Source: a virus. Taken from it: a DNA stretch of 38,954 nt. A program made the position numbers and the translations under genes. The notes below the pieces were generated by a model. That model had not been told where the DNA came from, made no database searches, and worked only from the letters and a program-made list of their open reading frames with translations. This document shows, piece after piece, positions 23,582-30,345 of the stretch; position 1 is the first letter of the stretch, and each line of letters opens with the position of its first letter. The stretch lies in IMG/VR virus record IMGVR_UViG_3300048587_000297, positions 1-38,954 of that record; one strand, given 5' to 3'.

Positions 23582-25389
23582 GCGGCACCGCCGGAGATCG
23601 TGCGCAGGGCCGGCGTCAGCAGATGCAGCACCGCCGTGTCGAAGTCGTCCTCCGTCAAGCCGTCCGGCCAGCGCGCCAGGGCACGCGCGTAGTGCGCGTC
23701 CTTGTCCCAGGCCATGCCGCGGTCTTCGATGCGGCGCTTGAGTTCGCGCACCGTTTCCAGGAAGGACCAGCGGCGTGGCTCGTAGGTCGGCCGGATGCTG
23801 GGAATGCGCTCGGTGCCTTCCCGGTCGGCCGGTGCGTCAACCACTCGTGGCGTGCCCGCACGCGGCAACATCGGCAGCGCCGGCTTATCGGTGATGTGCT
23901 TCATCGGATCGATCGACCCACCGAACGCACGGCGCTTGGCCTTGCGCGCGGCAACTGCCTCGGCGTCGGTGGCCACGTCCATCGTGAGCCGTTCGATCTC
24001 TTTGCGGACGGCATCGACTGGCGAGTCAGGTACCGCCTTGAACTCGGTCCCGATCTGCGCCGCGTTGCGCTCGAACCCGAAGTCGCCGATCTCGATCTGC
24101 GGTGCCAGGTAGTACGCCGGCCGGCCGTCTTCGCCGGTGGTGACAATCCGCAGGGTGCCGGGGTCCAGCGCGTTGGTGATTACCAGCACTTCGCCGTCGT
24201 TGATCACGCCCGGCAGGCCGGACACATCCCACACCTTGCCCTTGTACTTCACCCGGTAGTCGCGCACGCGGCGGGCTTCGGGGTCGGTGGTGCACAGCGC
24301 GCGCAGGGTCTCCACTGGCGGCGCCAGAATCAGTTGCTCCTGGGTGATCCGGGACCAGCCGGCGCGGCGCGTCATGCCGGTGCGGCTGTGCACCTGCGTG
24401 GCGTTGTAGTCGCGGCCCCAGGTGGCGGCAAGGGTGTTGATTTGTTCCAGGCTGGTGATCGGTGCCGCCAGCTTCAGCGGCGCCTCGAACTTGGTCTCGA
24501 CGATGTACTGCGCGTTCTCGCACTGCCCCTTGGCGCGCGCATTGCCGACCGCGTTGGGAATCACTTCGATGCCCAGCGCGGCGAGCAGATTGCGCACCAC
24601 GTTGGTCAGGATGAAGCTGCCCTGGTCGGCCATCAGGTACTTGCAGATGCCGTGCATCACATCGCCAGGGCGCGGCGTCATCGCGTAGATCAGCGCGGCG
24701 ATGAAGTTGGCCGCGCTCTCGGCACCCTGCACATAGAACACCACGATGTAGCCGCTGGCGTGGTCGGTGATCACGTAGCGCCACAAGCGGCGATCATTGA
24801 TCTTGACGAAGTTCTGCGGCTTGCCGCGGTAGAACTCGCGCTGCGGCATCACCCGCGTGCCATCGTCGGCCAGGTAGAACTGACGGCTCACCGAGGCGTC
24901 GATCTGCCAGCAATGGTTCGGGCACGGGCTGCTCAGTCGGCTGGCCGGCGTGGGCGCGGCCAGTTGACCAGGGTGCATGTGGTAGTGGCGCAGGGCGCGG
25001 CGGATCGCCGAGTTGCTCAGTGGTGTCCACTCGCCCGTGGTCGGATCTACGCGGCCGGCGCTGATCTTGCCATTGCTGCGCAGCACATCGAGCGCGGTAT
25101 CGATCGACACCTCGCCGGTGCCGGTCAGCCGCCGCGTTTCTTCTACCGTCGCGGAGATGATCAGCGCCTCTTCGCGGCTCAGCGAATGGCTGCCCTTGTC
25201 GGTGCGCCGCTTGCGCGGCTTGCTCACCGTCACCTGATTGAGCTTGCTGATCAGCGTCTGATAGGTCATGCCGAGGCGCTTGGCCTCGGCCTGATAAAAG
25301 GCCGTGCGCCCGCCATGCTTGATCGACGCGAGGCGCGTGGCCACATCGGCCAATTCCGACATCAATGCTGGCGTGGGGGCGCGCGCCAT
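23578..25389 (-). CDS. DDE transposase, MuA type
   Basis: 603 residues. The catalytic triad is D164 (WQIDAS), D255 (MADQGS) and E291 (QCENAQ); D255 and E291 are 35 residues apart, the D35E spacing. The N-terminal 150 residues are helical and basic and should bind phage ends; the region after about 370 matches the small beta-barrel and C-terminal part of Mu transposases. It nicks the ends, joins them to target DNA, and drives both integration and replicative transposition with the MuB-type protein. The DUF3102-like gene ends 3 bases upstream. Confidence 0.96.
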   Translation of the reverse strand: MARAPTPALMSELADVATRLASIKHGGRTAFYQAEAKRLGMTYQTLISKLNQVTVSKPRKRRTDKGSHSLSREEALIISATVEETRRLTGTGEVSIDTALDVLRSNGKISAGRVDPTTGEWTPLSNSAIRRALRHYHMHPGQLAAPTPASRLSSPCPNHCWQIDASVSRQFYLADDGTRVMPQREFYRGKPQNFVKINDRRLWRYVITDHASGYIVVFYVQGAESAANFIAALIYAMTPRPGDVMHGICKYLMADQGSFILTNVVRNLLAALGIEVIPNAVGNARAKGQCENAQYIVETKFEAPLKLAAPITSLEQINTLAATWGRDYNATQVHSRTGMTRRAGWSRITQEQLILAPPVETLRALCTTDPEARRVRDYRVKYKGKVWDVSGLPGVINDGEVLVITNALDPGTLRIVTTGEDGRPAYYLAPQIEIGDFGFERNAAQIGTEFKAVPDSPVDAVRKEIERLTMDVATDAEAVAARKAKRRAFGGSIDPMKHITDKPALPMLPRAGTPRVVDAPADREGTERIPSIRPTYEPRRWSFLETVRELKRRIEDRGMAWDKDAHYARALARWPDGLTEDDFDTAVLHLLTPALRTISGGAA

Positions 25390-25392
25390 GAC

Positions 25393-26271
25393 TTACAGAC
25401 CCGCGTCCCGGCGCAACTGCTCCAGGTACGCGCCATCGTTCAGCACCGGCAGGCCGAAGTCATCGCGCAGGCCGCGCAGGTCCATCAGCAGCTCGGAGAT
25501 GATGCCGCCCATGTAGGCGTCGTGATTGATGTCGTGCTGGATGGCGTGCTCGCGCAGCGCGCTGAAGCGCTCGCGCAGGCTGTCCACATCGTCGCCAGTG
25601 GCGAAGATGTCGGCGCGCAGTTGCAACACGGTCAGGCCAGTCTTCTCGCGCAGCTTGGCGCCAGCTTCGTCGGGTGTGGCTTTGCTGGCATCCAGGCGGG
25701 CTTTGCGCAGTTCTTTGTTGAGGCGCTCTATCTCGCGTTCGCGGGCACCAGCGCGCTCGTCTTTGGCCGACATATCGTCGCGTGCTTCGCGGATAGCGGC
25801 GCGGAGCTCGTCGCGCGTCATGGCCTCAATGCCATCAATCCGGAGTGAGCCCGTCTGACCGGTCTCCGCCAGCTCCGTAAACTCGCTTTCGGGCAACGAA
25901 AGCAGCTCGATCAGCTTGCTTTGCGTTCCAGCAGCTTCGATCAAATGCGTCGCCCGCGACGCATTTGGCAGCTTCGCGACGCGTCGCGCGGCTTCCATCA
26001 TCCGCTGCGCATGGCGCGGCTCAAGGCCAAGTCGACTGATCATCCCGGCCCACTCACCATGCGAGGCGCACTCGCGGGCAACCAGCAACAGCCCGCCGGC
26101 TTTCAGGAACTCCTCGGCGCCGCGGCGCAGCGAACTGCGGATTTCGGCCTCGTAGTGATCGGGATGCCACGGCAGACCATTGCCGTGCTCTGCAATCACC
26201 AACTGGGTACGCTCACTGTGCGCGCGCTCGCGGGCAGTTTCGATATCGACATCGTCGTTGTTCAATGACAT
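25393..26271 (-). CDS. DUF3102-like coiled-coil early protein
   Basis: 292 residues. Residues about 45-100 match the DUF3102 pattern: RRGAEEFLKAGGLLLVAREC, SHGEWAGMISRLGLEPRHAQRMMEAA in part. Residues about 165-205 form a strong charged coiled coil (EREIERLNKELRKARLDASK). The role is unknown; such proteins commonly precede transposase genes in Mu-like phages and some are annotated as DNA-binding. The start is ATG 26271. Confidence 0.75.
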   Translation of the reverse strand: MSLNNDDVDIETARERAHSERTQLVIAEHGNGLPWHPDHYEAEIRSSLRRGAEEFLKAGGLLLVARECASHGEWAGMISRLGLEPRHAQRMMEAARRVAKLPNASRATHLIEAAGTQSKLIELLSLPESEFTELAETGQTGSLRIDGIEAMTRDELRAAIREARDDMSAKDERAGAREREIERLNKELRKARLDASKATPDEAGAKLREKTGLTVLQLRADIFATGDDVDSLRERFSALREHAIQHDINHDAYMGGIISELLMDLRGLRDDFGLPVLNDGAYLEQLRRDAGL

Positions 26272-26295
26272 GGGTGACTCCGTTGGGTGGGCGCG

Positions 26296-26598
26296 TCAAG
26301 CGCGGGTGTAGTTGTGGTCTGTGTCGTCAATGCGCTGGCGCAGGCGCGCCATCTCCGCCTGATGGGCGTGAGCCAAGCGCACCAGGCGCGGAGCGAGCCG
26401 CCACCGGTCATCGCGACCGGGGATGCGCTGGGTGTAGCCGAGTGATTCGAGCGCCTGGAGATCCTTGAGCGTGGTCGGTCCGGACTGGCCGACGGCGTCC
26501 ATGACGTCCTTGAGACGGAGCCCGTCGTAGCTATGGCCCCCGAGCGACTCGATCACGGCGAGGGTGCGGGCGACGGCGGCGGGCACTGATGCGCTCAT
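26296..26598 (-). CDS. Winged-helix regulator, IclR N-terminal type
   Basis: 100 residues. The pattern RTLAVIESLGGHSYDGLRLK, VGQSGPTTLKDLQALESLGY, then DRWRLAPRLVRLA is that of the IclR-type winged helix with no ligand domain. It ends in a short charged helix. It overlaps the CI-like gene by 4 bases. Probably binds phage DNA to tune early expression; the target is unknown. Confidence 0.82.
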   Translation of the reverse strand: MSASVPAAVARTLAVIESLGGHSYDGLRLKDVMDAVGQSGPTTLKDLQALESLGYTQRIPGRDDRWRLAPRLVRLAHAHQAEMARLRQRIDDTDHNYTRA

Positions 26599-27002
26599 GA
26601 GCGAGCCCCGCCATCTTCACTTCGTCGCGAGCGGTGCGGTTGACTTTGGCCGGCCCGCAACACGTCGGTCTGCCGGTTAATCGCGCGCGCGACACTGAGC
26701 AACGAGATACCGATCCCAACCAGGTGAGACTCAATCCGCTTCATGCGCTCGTCGAGGCTCGGCGAATGCAAGTCTTTGCCGCCAGCAGGCAGATTCGTGC
26801 CAAGGATGTGGTCAACATCCAGATTTAGATCCGGACGCCGCTGAGCGAGGGCGCGCAGATCGCGTTCCGGAAAACTTCCCTTTGTCTTTCGAGCACTGAA
26901 CGCTTTCTGTGAAAGGCCAAGCATTGCGCCGACTTCGTAGTCGGCTGCGAGCCCTAACGCGACCTTCAGCCGAAGCAGCTTCGTATTGAAGTCGGTGCTC
27001 AT
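26595..27002 (-). CDS. CI-repressor-like HTH protein
   Basis: 135 residues. The N-terminal 75 residues match the phage CI repressor HTH pattern: KVALGLAADYEVGAMLGLSQ, AFSARKTKGSFPERDL, then DLNLDVDHILGTNLP. The C-terminal half has a helix (SLDERMKRIESHLVGIGISL) that could dimerise, but no S24 peptidase. It lies in the lytic direction, so it may be a second regulator or an early-phase brake rather than the lysogenic repressor. Confidence 0.82.
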   Translation of the reverse strand: MSTDFNTKLLRLKVALGLAADYEVGAMLGLSQKAFSARKTKGSFPERDLRALAQRRPDLNLDVDHILGTNLPAGGKDLHSPSLDERMKRIESHLVGIGISLLSVARAINRQTDVLRAGQSQPHRSRRSEDGGARS

Positions 27003-27223
27003 GCCGCAGCACTCAAACCGGGCGTAGACTCTTGCACCTTGAGTCGCAGCTTCACGGCGATGTCATGGGCGCGACCGTAGTGCGCTTTCGAAACGCCGTT
27101 AAGAACTCGATACACCTCGTAGCGCTGATAGCCGTGTTCGCGCGCCCAGGTGGTGAACGTAATGCCAGCAGCTCGAAACTGCTGTTTGACCTGTTCGGGG
27201 GTCAGCGTTGTGAGACTGCTCAT
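26999..27223 (-). CDS. Ner/Cro-like early regulator
   Basis: 74 residues from ATG 27223. Pattern: TPEQVKQQFRAAGITFTTWA, then REHGYQRYEVYRVLNGVSKA and YGRAHDIAVKLRLK, typical of small phage DNA-binding proteins in BcepMu-type phages. As first gene of the lytic transcript it probably represses the repressor promoter, as Ner does in Mu. Longer in-frame starts upstream would run through the operator and repressor start and are rejected. Confidence 0.85.
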   Translation of the reverse strand: MSSLTTLTPEQVKQQFRAAGITFTTWAREHGYQRYEVYRVLNGVSKAHYGRAHDIAVKLRLKVQESTPGLSAAA

Positions 27224-27259
27224 GTCGTTTGCCCTTTTTGATACGTCGATGGCAGATAC

Positions 27260-27288
27260 ATGATGAGAACCAAAGTTCTCATTGTCAA
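27260..27288 (-). promoter_or_regulatory. Leftward early promoter with embedded operator
   Basis: On the minus strand a perfect -35 TTGACA (27288-27283) is followed by 17 bases and CATCAT (27265-27260), a moderate -10. The spacer is filled by the operator dyad. The ATG of the Ner-like gene is about 37 bases downstream of the -10. Confidence 0.75.
27263..27282. promoter_or_regulatory. Phage operator ATGAGAAC-CAAA-GTTCTCAT
   Basis: Perfect 8-base inverted repeat with 4-base spacer in the divergent control region. It covers the early promoter spacer and half of its -10, so a bound repressor would block early transcription. It also lies just upstream of the repressor gene, allowing autoregulation. 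Confidence 0.85.
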
Positions 27289-27297
27289 GGGGGAAAG

Positions 27298-27870
27298 GTG
27301 AATCTTGGATCTCGCATTGTGGCTGCGCGCAAAGCGCTCCGCCGCACTCAAGCAGAGCTGGCCGCTCAGTGCGGTGTGTCCCGCGAGATGTGGGGGAAGT
27401 ACGAGAGGGGCGCCGCAATCCCAGGCGGCGAGATCCTCACTCGAATGGCCGAGATTGGAATCGACGTAGGGCCAGCGCTCACTGGCGAACTCAAGCGCGA
27501 GGGCGACTTCATCAGGACCGAAGAGGCACTGCGTGCCGCGCGCGGGGACGCGCCATCACCTGATGCAGAGGCGGCGCTCAATTCGCTGGCACGGGAAGAG
27601 CGCGTCCGCGCCGCTCAGCTCGTCGCCATTCGCGCGCTGCTAATGAACATGTCGCGGCCATCGTTCGAGGGTTGCGTAAACCTTGTCGTCAGCTACAGCC
27701 GAATCAGCTTGGACGACCAGGCTGCACTGGTCCGTCACGCCTCAGCGTTGGATTCCGTCAAAGACTCAGGAGGTGCTTACCGCCCTAAGCCGGCTGGGCC
27801 TGACCAGCCCAGCATCCACGAGACACCTCGCAGCTACGCCGGCCGCAAGAAACCATCGGAGGCCGCGTGA
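27298..27870 (+). CDS. Lysogeny repressor, XRE-type HTH
   Basis: 190 residues from GTG 27298, preceded by AAGGGGGAAAG; the longer in-frame version would begin upstream of the operator and is rejected. Residues about 5-60 form an XRE helix-turn-helix (RTQAELAAQCGVSREMWGKY). The C-terminal part is helical with no S24 or other peptidase motif, so induction by RecA-driven self-cleavage is not evident. It is divergent from the lytic early genes with the operator between them. Its transcript probably continues through four further lysogeny genes, ending with the rex-like pair. Confidence 0.88.
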   Translation: MNLGSRIVAARKALRRTQAELAAQCGVSREMWGKYERGAAIPGGEILTRMAEIGIDVGPALTGELKREGDFIRTEEALRAARGDAPSPDAEAALNSLAREERVRAAQLVAIRALLMNMSRPSFEGCVNLVVSYSRISLDDQAALVRHASALDSVKDSGGAYRPKPAGPDQPSIHETPRSYAGRKKPSEAA

Positions 27871-28265
27871 CCCTGAAAGCTGAGATCAGCGGCAGGCCCT
27901 TGAGCGAAGACGAACTACACGTTCGCGAACTCAACAAGCGGGCAACCGAAATCAAAGCGACCGATATCCACGGCGCGGTGCAGTGCATCAAGGAGGCGCA
28001 TGACATCGCGAAGCGCACGGGTGCTTTCGGACATCCGATGGAGTTCTGGTTGCGCTTGCCACTGTTCCTCCAGGAAGCTGGTGAGATGGAAGCCGCAGAG
28101 GTGGTGTTCCACCAGATCGAGCGAGAGATCAAGGCCGGCGTCTACGGCGATGCAAGATCAGCCTTTCTGCGCATCCTCAACCGCAAGCGCGACTTGGCGC
28201 GCGACCGTGAATCGCGCGCAATCGCAAAGCGCGAGGCGCGAACCAAGAAAGCGAAAACCACATGA
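27867..28265 (+). CDS. Unknown protein in lysogeny operon
   Basis: 132 residues, starting with GTG that overlaps the repressor stop (GTGA). Helical, TPR-like look: HVRELNKRATEIKATDIHGA, then AVQCIKEAHDIAKRTGAFGH and WLRLPLFLQEAGEMEAAEVV, ending in a very basic tail. Possible protein-protein interaction module. Co-expression with the repressor suggests it is made in the lysogen, perhaps for immunity or host fitness. Confidence 0.75.
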   Translation: MTLKAEISGRPLSEDELHVRELNKRATEIKATDIHGAVQCIKEAHDIAKRTGAFGHPMEFWLRLPLFLQEAGEMEAAEVVFHQIEREIKAGVYGDARSAFLRILNRKRDLARDRESRAIAKREARTKKAKTT

Positions 28266-28597
28266 CCGAGAAACTCCCCGGCGACTTCGGCGCTAACTGG
28301 TCGCCCAAGATCGTGGCTGTAGTGGCAGTCGGCCTTGCAGTGATCGGTGGCGCCGCGTACTACCTGCCTCTGTGGAACGCCCAGCGCACAGTCGCCGCGC
28401 GACTGATTGATCCGGAGTCGGTGCTGTTCCGCGAGGTTCGTCGTGGCCAGGACGCGATCTGCGGCGAGTTCAATGGGAAGAACAGGTTCGGCGGCTATAC
28501 CGGATTCGGCCGCTTCATCGTAACAGGCAGTGGCCTGGTGTTCATGGATGCGCCAGAGGACCAGGCTGCCAGCAAGCGCTGGGCGAGCTACTGCTGA
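28262..28597 (+). CDS. Membrane-anchored small protein in lysogeny operon
   Basis: 111 residues. One membrane helix at about 16-37 (IVAVVAVGLAVIGGAAYYL), then a soluble domain with DPESVLFREVRRG, ICGEFNGKNRFGGYTGFGRF and a C-terminal Cys. The D-P-x-S-x-x-F-R plus CGE-x-N-x-K-N-x-x-GGY-x-GF pattern is a widespread uncharacterised family in proteobacterial genomes and prophages. It overlaps the previous gene by 4 bases and lies just before the RexA-like gene, so an exclusion role is possible but unproved. Confidence 0.78.
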   Translation: MTEKLPGDFGANWSPKIVAVVAVGLAVIGGAAYYLPLWNAQRTVAARLIDPESVLFREVRRGQDAICGEFNGKNRFGGYTGFGRFIVTGSGLVFMDAPEDQAASKRWASYC

Positions 28598-28642
28598 AGC
28601 TTGCCAACTTCTCTGGAAGCCGAAAGTGAAAGGAATCTCTTG

Positions 28643-29593
28643 ATGAACATCTCGTATTTCACCTATGACTTGGCGCGGACCTCCGCACCGGGGAATTTCA
28701 CCCGCATGGATCTTCGCGCGCTCGTATCGAAGTGGGCGGCGATGCAGAAAAAGAAATTGGTGAGCGTGGACCATGGTGAAGACAAGCTGTTCCTGCTCCC
28801 CGAGGCGGCCGGCGTGTATCTCCTCGTCCAGACTCGCGACGAGGAACTGGCCCGCGTACTCAGCCGTTCCAACAAGCAAGCGAAGGACGTAAGGAGTGCG
28901 CTCGCGACCGGCGACTCATTGGGGTTTGCGAGTTACCTGTATGTGGCGGACCATTGGCTTGCGCTCGGGTGCAGGGTGCTTTCCCCGCGAGCGAGAGCGT
29001 GTGAACATTTTCTAAACACAATGCTCCGCGCGGTCGGCCTACCATTGCTGCTACGCATGACGGCGGTCCAGACGAACTTGACCACCAAGGATGCGCGGCA
29101 ACTCTCATTTGTGAGTTCGGTTCGAGTGGCCGTCACGGATACATCGAAGCTCACTCAAGATATCGTAGCGGCGTTGGGTTTAGCGAACTCGAAGTACAGT
29201 GCCGGCGAGATCGAGATAAAGTTCAAGCCCAAGAATCCCGGTAGCAATGCGCCTTTGTTGAAGTCCTTGTTGTCGAACGTCCCGAATGCTGACATCGCCA
29301 GGCTTCAGATCCGAGCGAAGACAGCACTCCAAGATCAGCTGGCTGACTACTTCGTCGTTGGGTCTGGAAACGTCCGGGACAACATCGACGATGATCCTGC
29401 GACGGTAAGCCAGCATGTTCGAAGCGCCGCAGCGTCTAACGTTGCGTTGCAGATGGAGCTTCAGGAGCACACGACAAATGTCGACGCGGAGAAAAATCTT
29501 CCTGGCTTGCTTGATGACCTGCTTAATCGAGCTGCCTCTGTGCATCTATCTAACTCCCTGGTTCCGGTCGATGGCGTCGAGGTGGTCCCTTGA
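28643..29593 (+). CDS. RexA-like exclusion protein
   Basis: 316 residues from ATG 28643, with AAAGGA upstream. Compared from memory with lambda RexA (279 residues): co-linear matches include D-x-x-L-x(5)-RS-x(5)-D then SLGF-x-S-[FY]-L-[FY]-V (here residues 66-101), a TTKDA segment (147-151), a I-K-F-K-P-K strand end (192-197) and an RAK-x(4)-D helix near 224-231. By my hand count the 36-residue core has 14 identities. In lambda, RexA senses an infecting phage and triggers the RexB channel, stopping growth of the infected cell. Here it lies downstream of the repressor and is directly followed by a four-helix membrane protein, the same order as cI-rexA-rexB. About 35 residues longer at the C-terminus than lambda RexA. 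Confidence 0.78.
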   Translation: MNISYFTYDLARTSAPGNFTRMDLRALVSKWAAMQKKKLVSVDHGEDKLFLLPEAAGVYLLVQTRDEELARVLSRSNKQAKDVRSALATGDSLGFASYLYVADHWLALGCRVLSPRARACEHFLNTMLRAVGLPLLLRMTAVQTNLTTKDARQLSFVSSVRVAVTDTSKLTQDIVAALGLANSKYSAGEIEIKFKPKNPGSNAPLLKSLLSNVPNADIARLQIRAKTALQDQLADYFVVGSGNVRDNIDDDPATVSQHVRSAAASNVALQMELQEHTTNVDAEKNLPGLLDDLLNRAASVHLSNSLVPVDGVEVVP

Positions 29594-29942
29594 ACCAGCT
29601 GGGCAATTTGATTTCGGCGGAGTGATTGCTGGATCTGCCTTCGCAGCAATTGCTTTGCTCGTCGGCGTTGTAAGCCTTGCCAGCATCAGCGCAGGCACGA
29701 AACGGTTCGCTCAATGGCGGACCAAGGGGTACATGTGGTTCTGGGCTGGGGCCATCGTCCTATCGATCGTGCACTTCGCGGTTGCCTTCGCGAGCGGCCT
29801 GTCCGTCTTTTTCATTAAGGCCCCTTCTGCCTTCATTGTTCAGTTCGGAGTGGTTCAGCTTGCCTCTGGGGCCCTTGCATTGATCATCGTTTCGACCCCG
29901 ATGCTGGCACTCGCACTTAGGTCGGACGCTGATCTCTACTAG
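29478..29942 (+). CDS. RexB-like four-helix membrane protein
   Basis: 154 residues from ATG 29478, with AGGAG ten bases upstream, overlapping the RexA-like gene by 116 bases in another frame. Four membrane helices at about 7-27, 47-70, 86-110 and 117-147. Length and topology equal lambda RexB (144 residues, four helices), and the loop after helix 2 (GTKRFAQWRTKGYM, 73-86) matches RexB's R-R-L-A-K-I-R-E-Y-G-Y-M loop as I recall it. RexB forms an inner-membrane channel that depolarises the cell when RexA is activated. Assignment rests on order, topology and this loop. Confidence 0.75.
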   Translation: MSTRRKIFLACLMTCLIELPLCIYLTPWFRSMASRWSLEPAGQFDFGGVIAGSAFAAIALLVGVVSLASISAGTKRFAQWRTKGYMWFWAGAIVLSIVHFAVAFASGLSVFFIKAPSAFIVQFGVVQLASGALALIIVSTPMLALALRSDADLY

Positions 29943-29948
29943 GTCGCT

Positions 29949-29971
29949 TTGGAACTCGTTCCCAATACATC
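29949..29971 (+). promoter_or_regulatory. Candidate late promoter and activator site, rightward operon
   Basis: TTGGAACTCGTTCCCAA (29949-29965) is followed by TACATC (29966-29971). It differs from the leftward late site at 17459-17475 at one base of 17, and both continue TAC-x-T-x-CC. It starts 6 bases after the rexB-like stop and 78 bases before the holin start. No consensus -35 is present, as expected for an activator-dependent promoter. Confidence 0.7.
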
Positions 29972-29992
29972 CCCGTCCTGATCCACGAACCT

Positions 29993-30020
29993 AACCCCCG
30001 CACAGCGCTTGCCGGGGGTT
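29993..30020 (+). other. Hairpin in leader of lysis operon
   Basis: AACCCCCG-N12-CGGGGGTT, perfect 8-base arms. It lies between the candidate late promoter and the holin ribosome site (GGGAG at 30038-30042). There is no T-tract, so a simple intrinsic terminator is unlikely. It may limit read-through from the lysogeny operon or affect holin translation. Confidence 0.5.
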
Positions 30021-30048
30021 GCCCGGCTTACCTGGTCGGGAGTGTGTC

Positions 30049-30345
30049 GTGGACGAGAAGCCGAATTTGTTCCGCCGCACCTTTGCGCGCATGCAGGCGC
30101 ATCCGGTGTTGTGGTTGTTCCTGATCACCTTCGCGGTGACCGCGTTCCTCAACCCGGTCAAGGTCGGGTTGTTCGCCTGGGCGGTCAGCAAGCTCGCCGG
30201 GTTTGCGTTCCTCGGCCACTGGATCGATTCGCGGTTCTTTGCCGATGCGCAGCCGAACAAGTTGCAGGGCATAGAGCAGGGCACGGCCTGGAAGCGCAAG
30301 GCGCTGATCATCGCGGCGGCGATTGTGGCCGGGGCGCTGGCGTGA
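30049..30345 (+). CDS. Putative holin
   Basis: 98 residues from GTG 30049, with GGGAG about 7 bases upstream. Hydrophobic segments at about 20-38 (PVLWLFLITFAVTAFL) and 40-60 (VGLFAWAVSKLAGFAFLG), then a polar stretch and a final hydrophobic helix ALIIAAAIVAGALA. Two or three membrane spans in a small protein directly before the endolysin fit a holin. It would time lysis by opening the inner membrane. Its stop overlaps the endolysin start. Confidence 0.75.
   Translation: MDEKPNLFRRTFARMQAHPVLWLFLITFAVTAFLNPVKVGLFAWAVSKLAGFAFLGHWIDSRFFADAQPNKLQGIEQGTAWKRKALIIAAAIVAGALA

Noticed and set aside
23623-25848. 741-codon open frame opposite the transposase
   Set aside because: It mirrors the transposase and DUF3102-like genes, contains no known motif, and has no ribosome site logic. 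Shadow frame.
27229-27297. Longer N-terminus for the repressor
   Set aside because: It would translate the operator and early promoter. The GTG at 27298 has a strong ribosome site and begins the HTH fold properly.
29993-30020. Intrinsic terminator after the rex-like pair
   Set aside because: The hairpin has no T-tract on either side and lies downstream of the candidate late promoter, so it was listed only as a leader hairpin.
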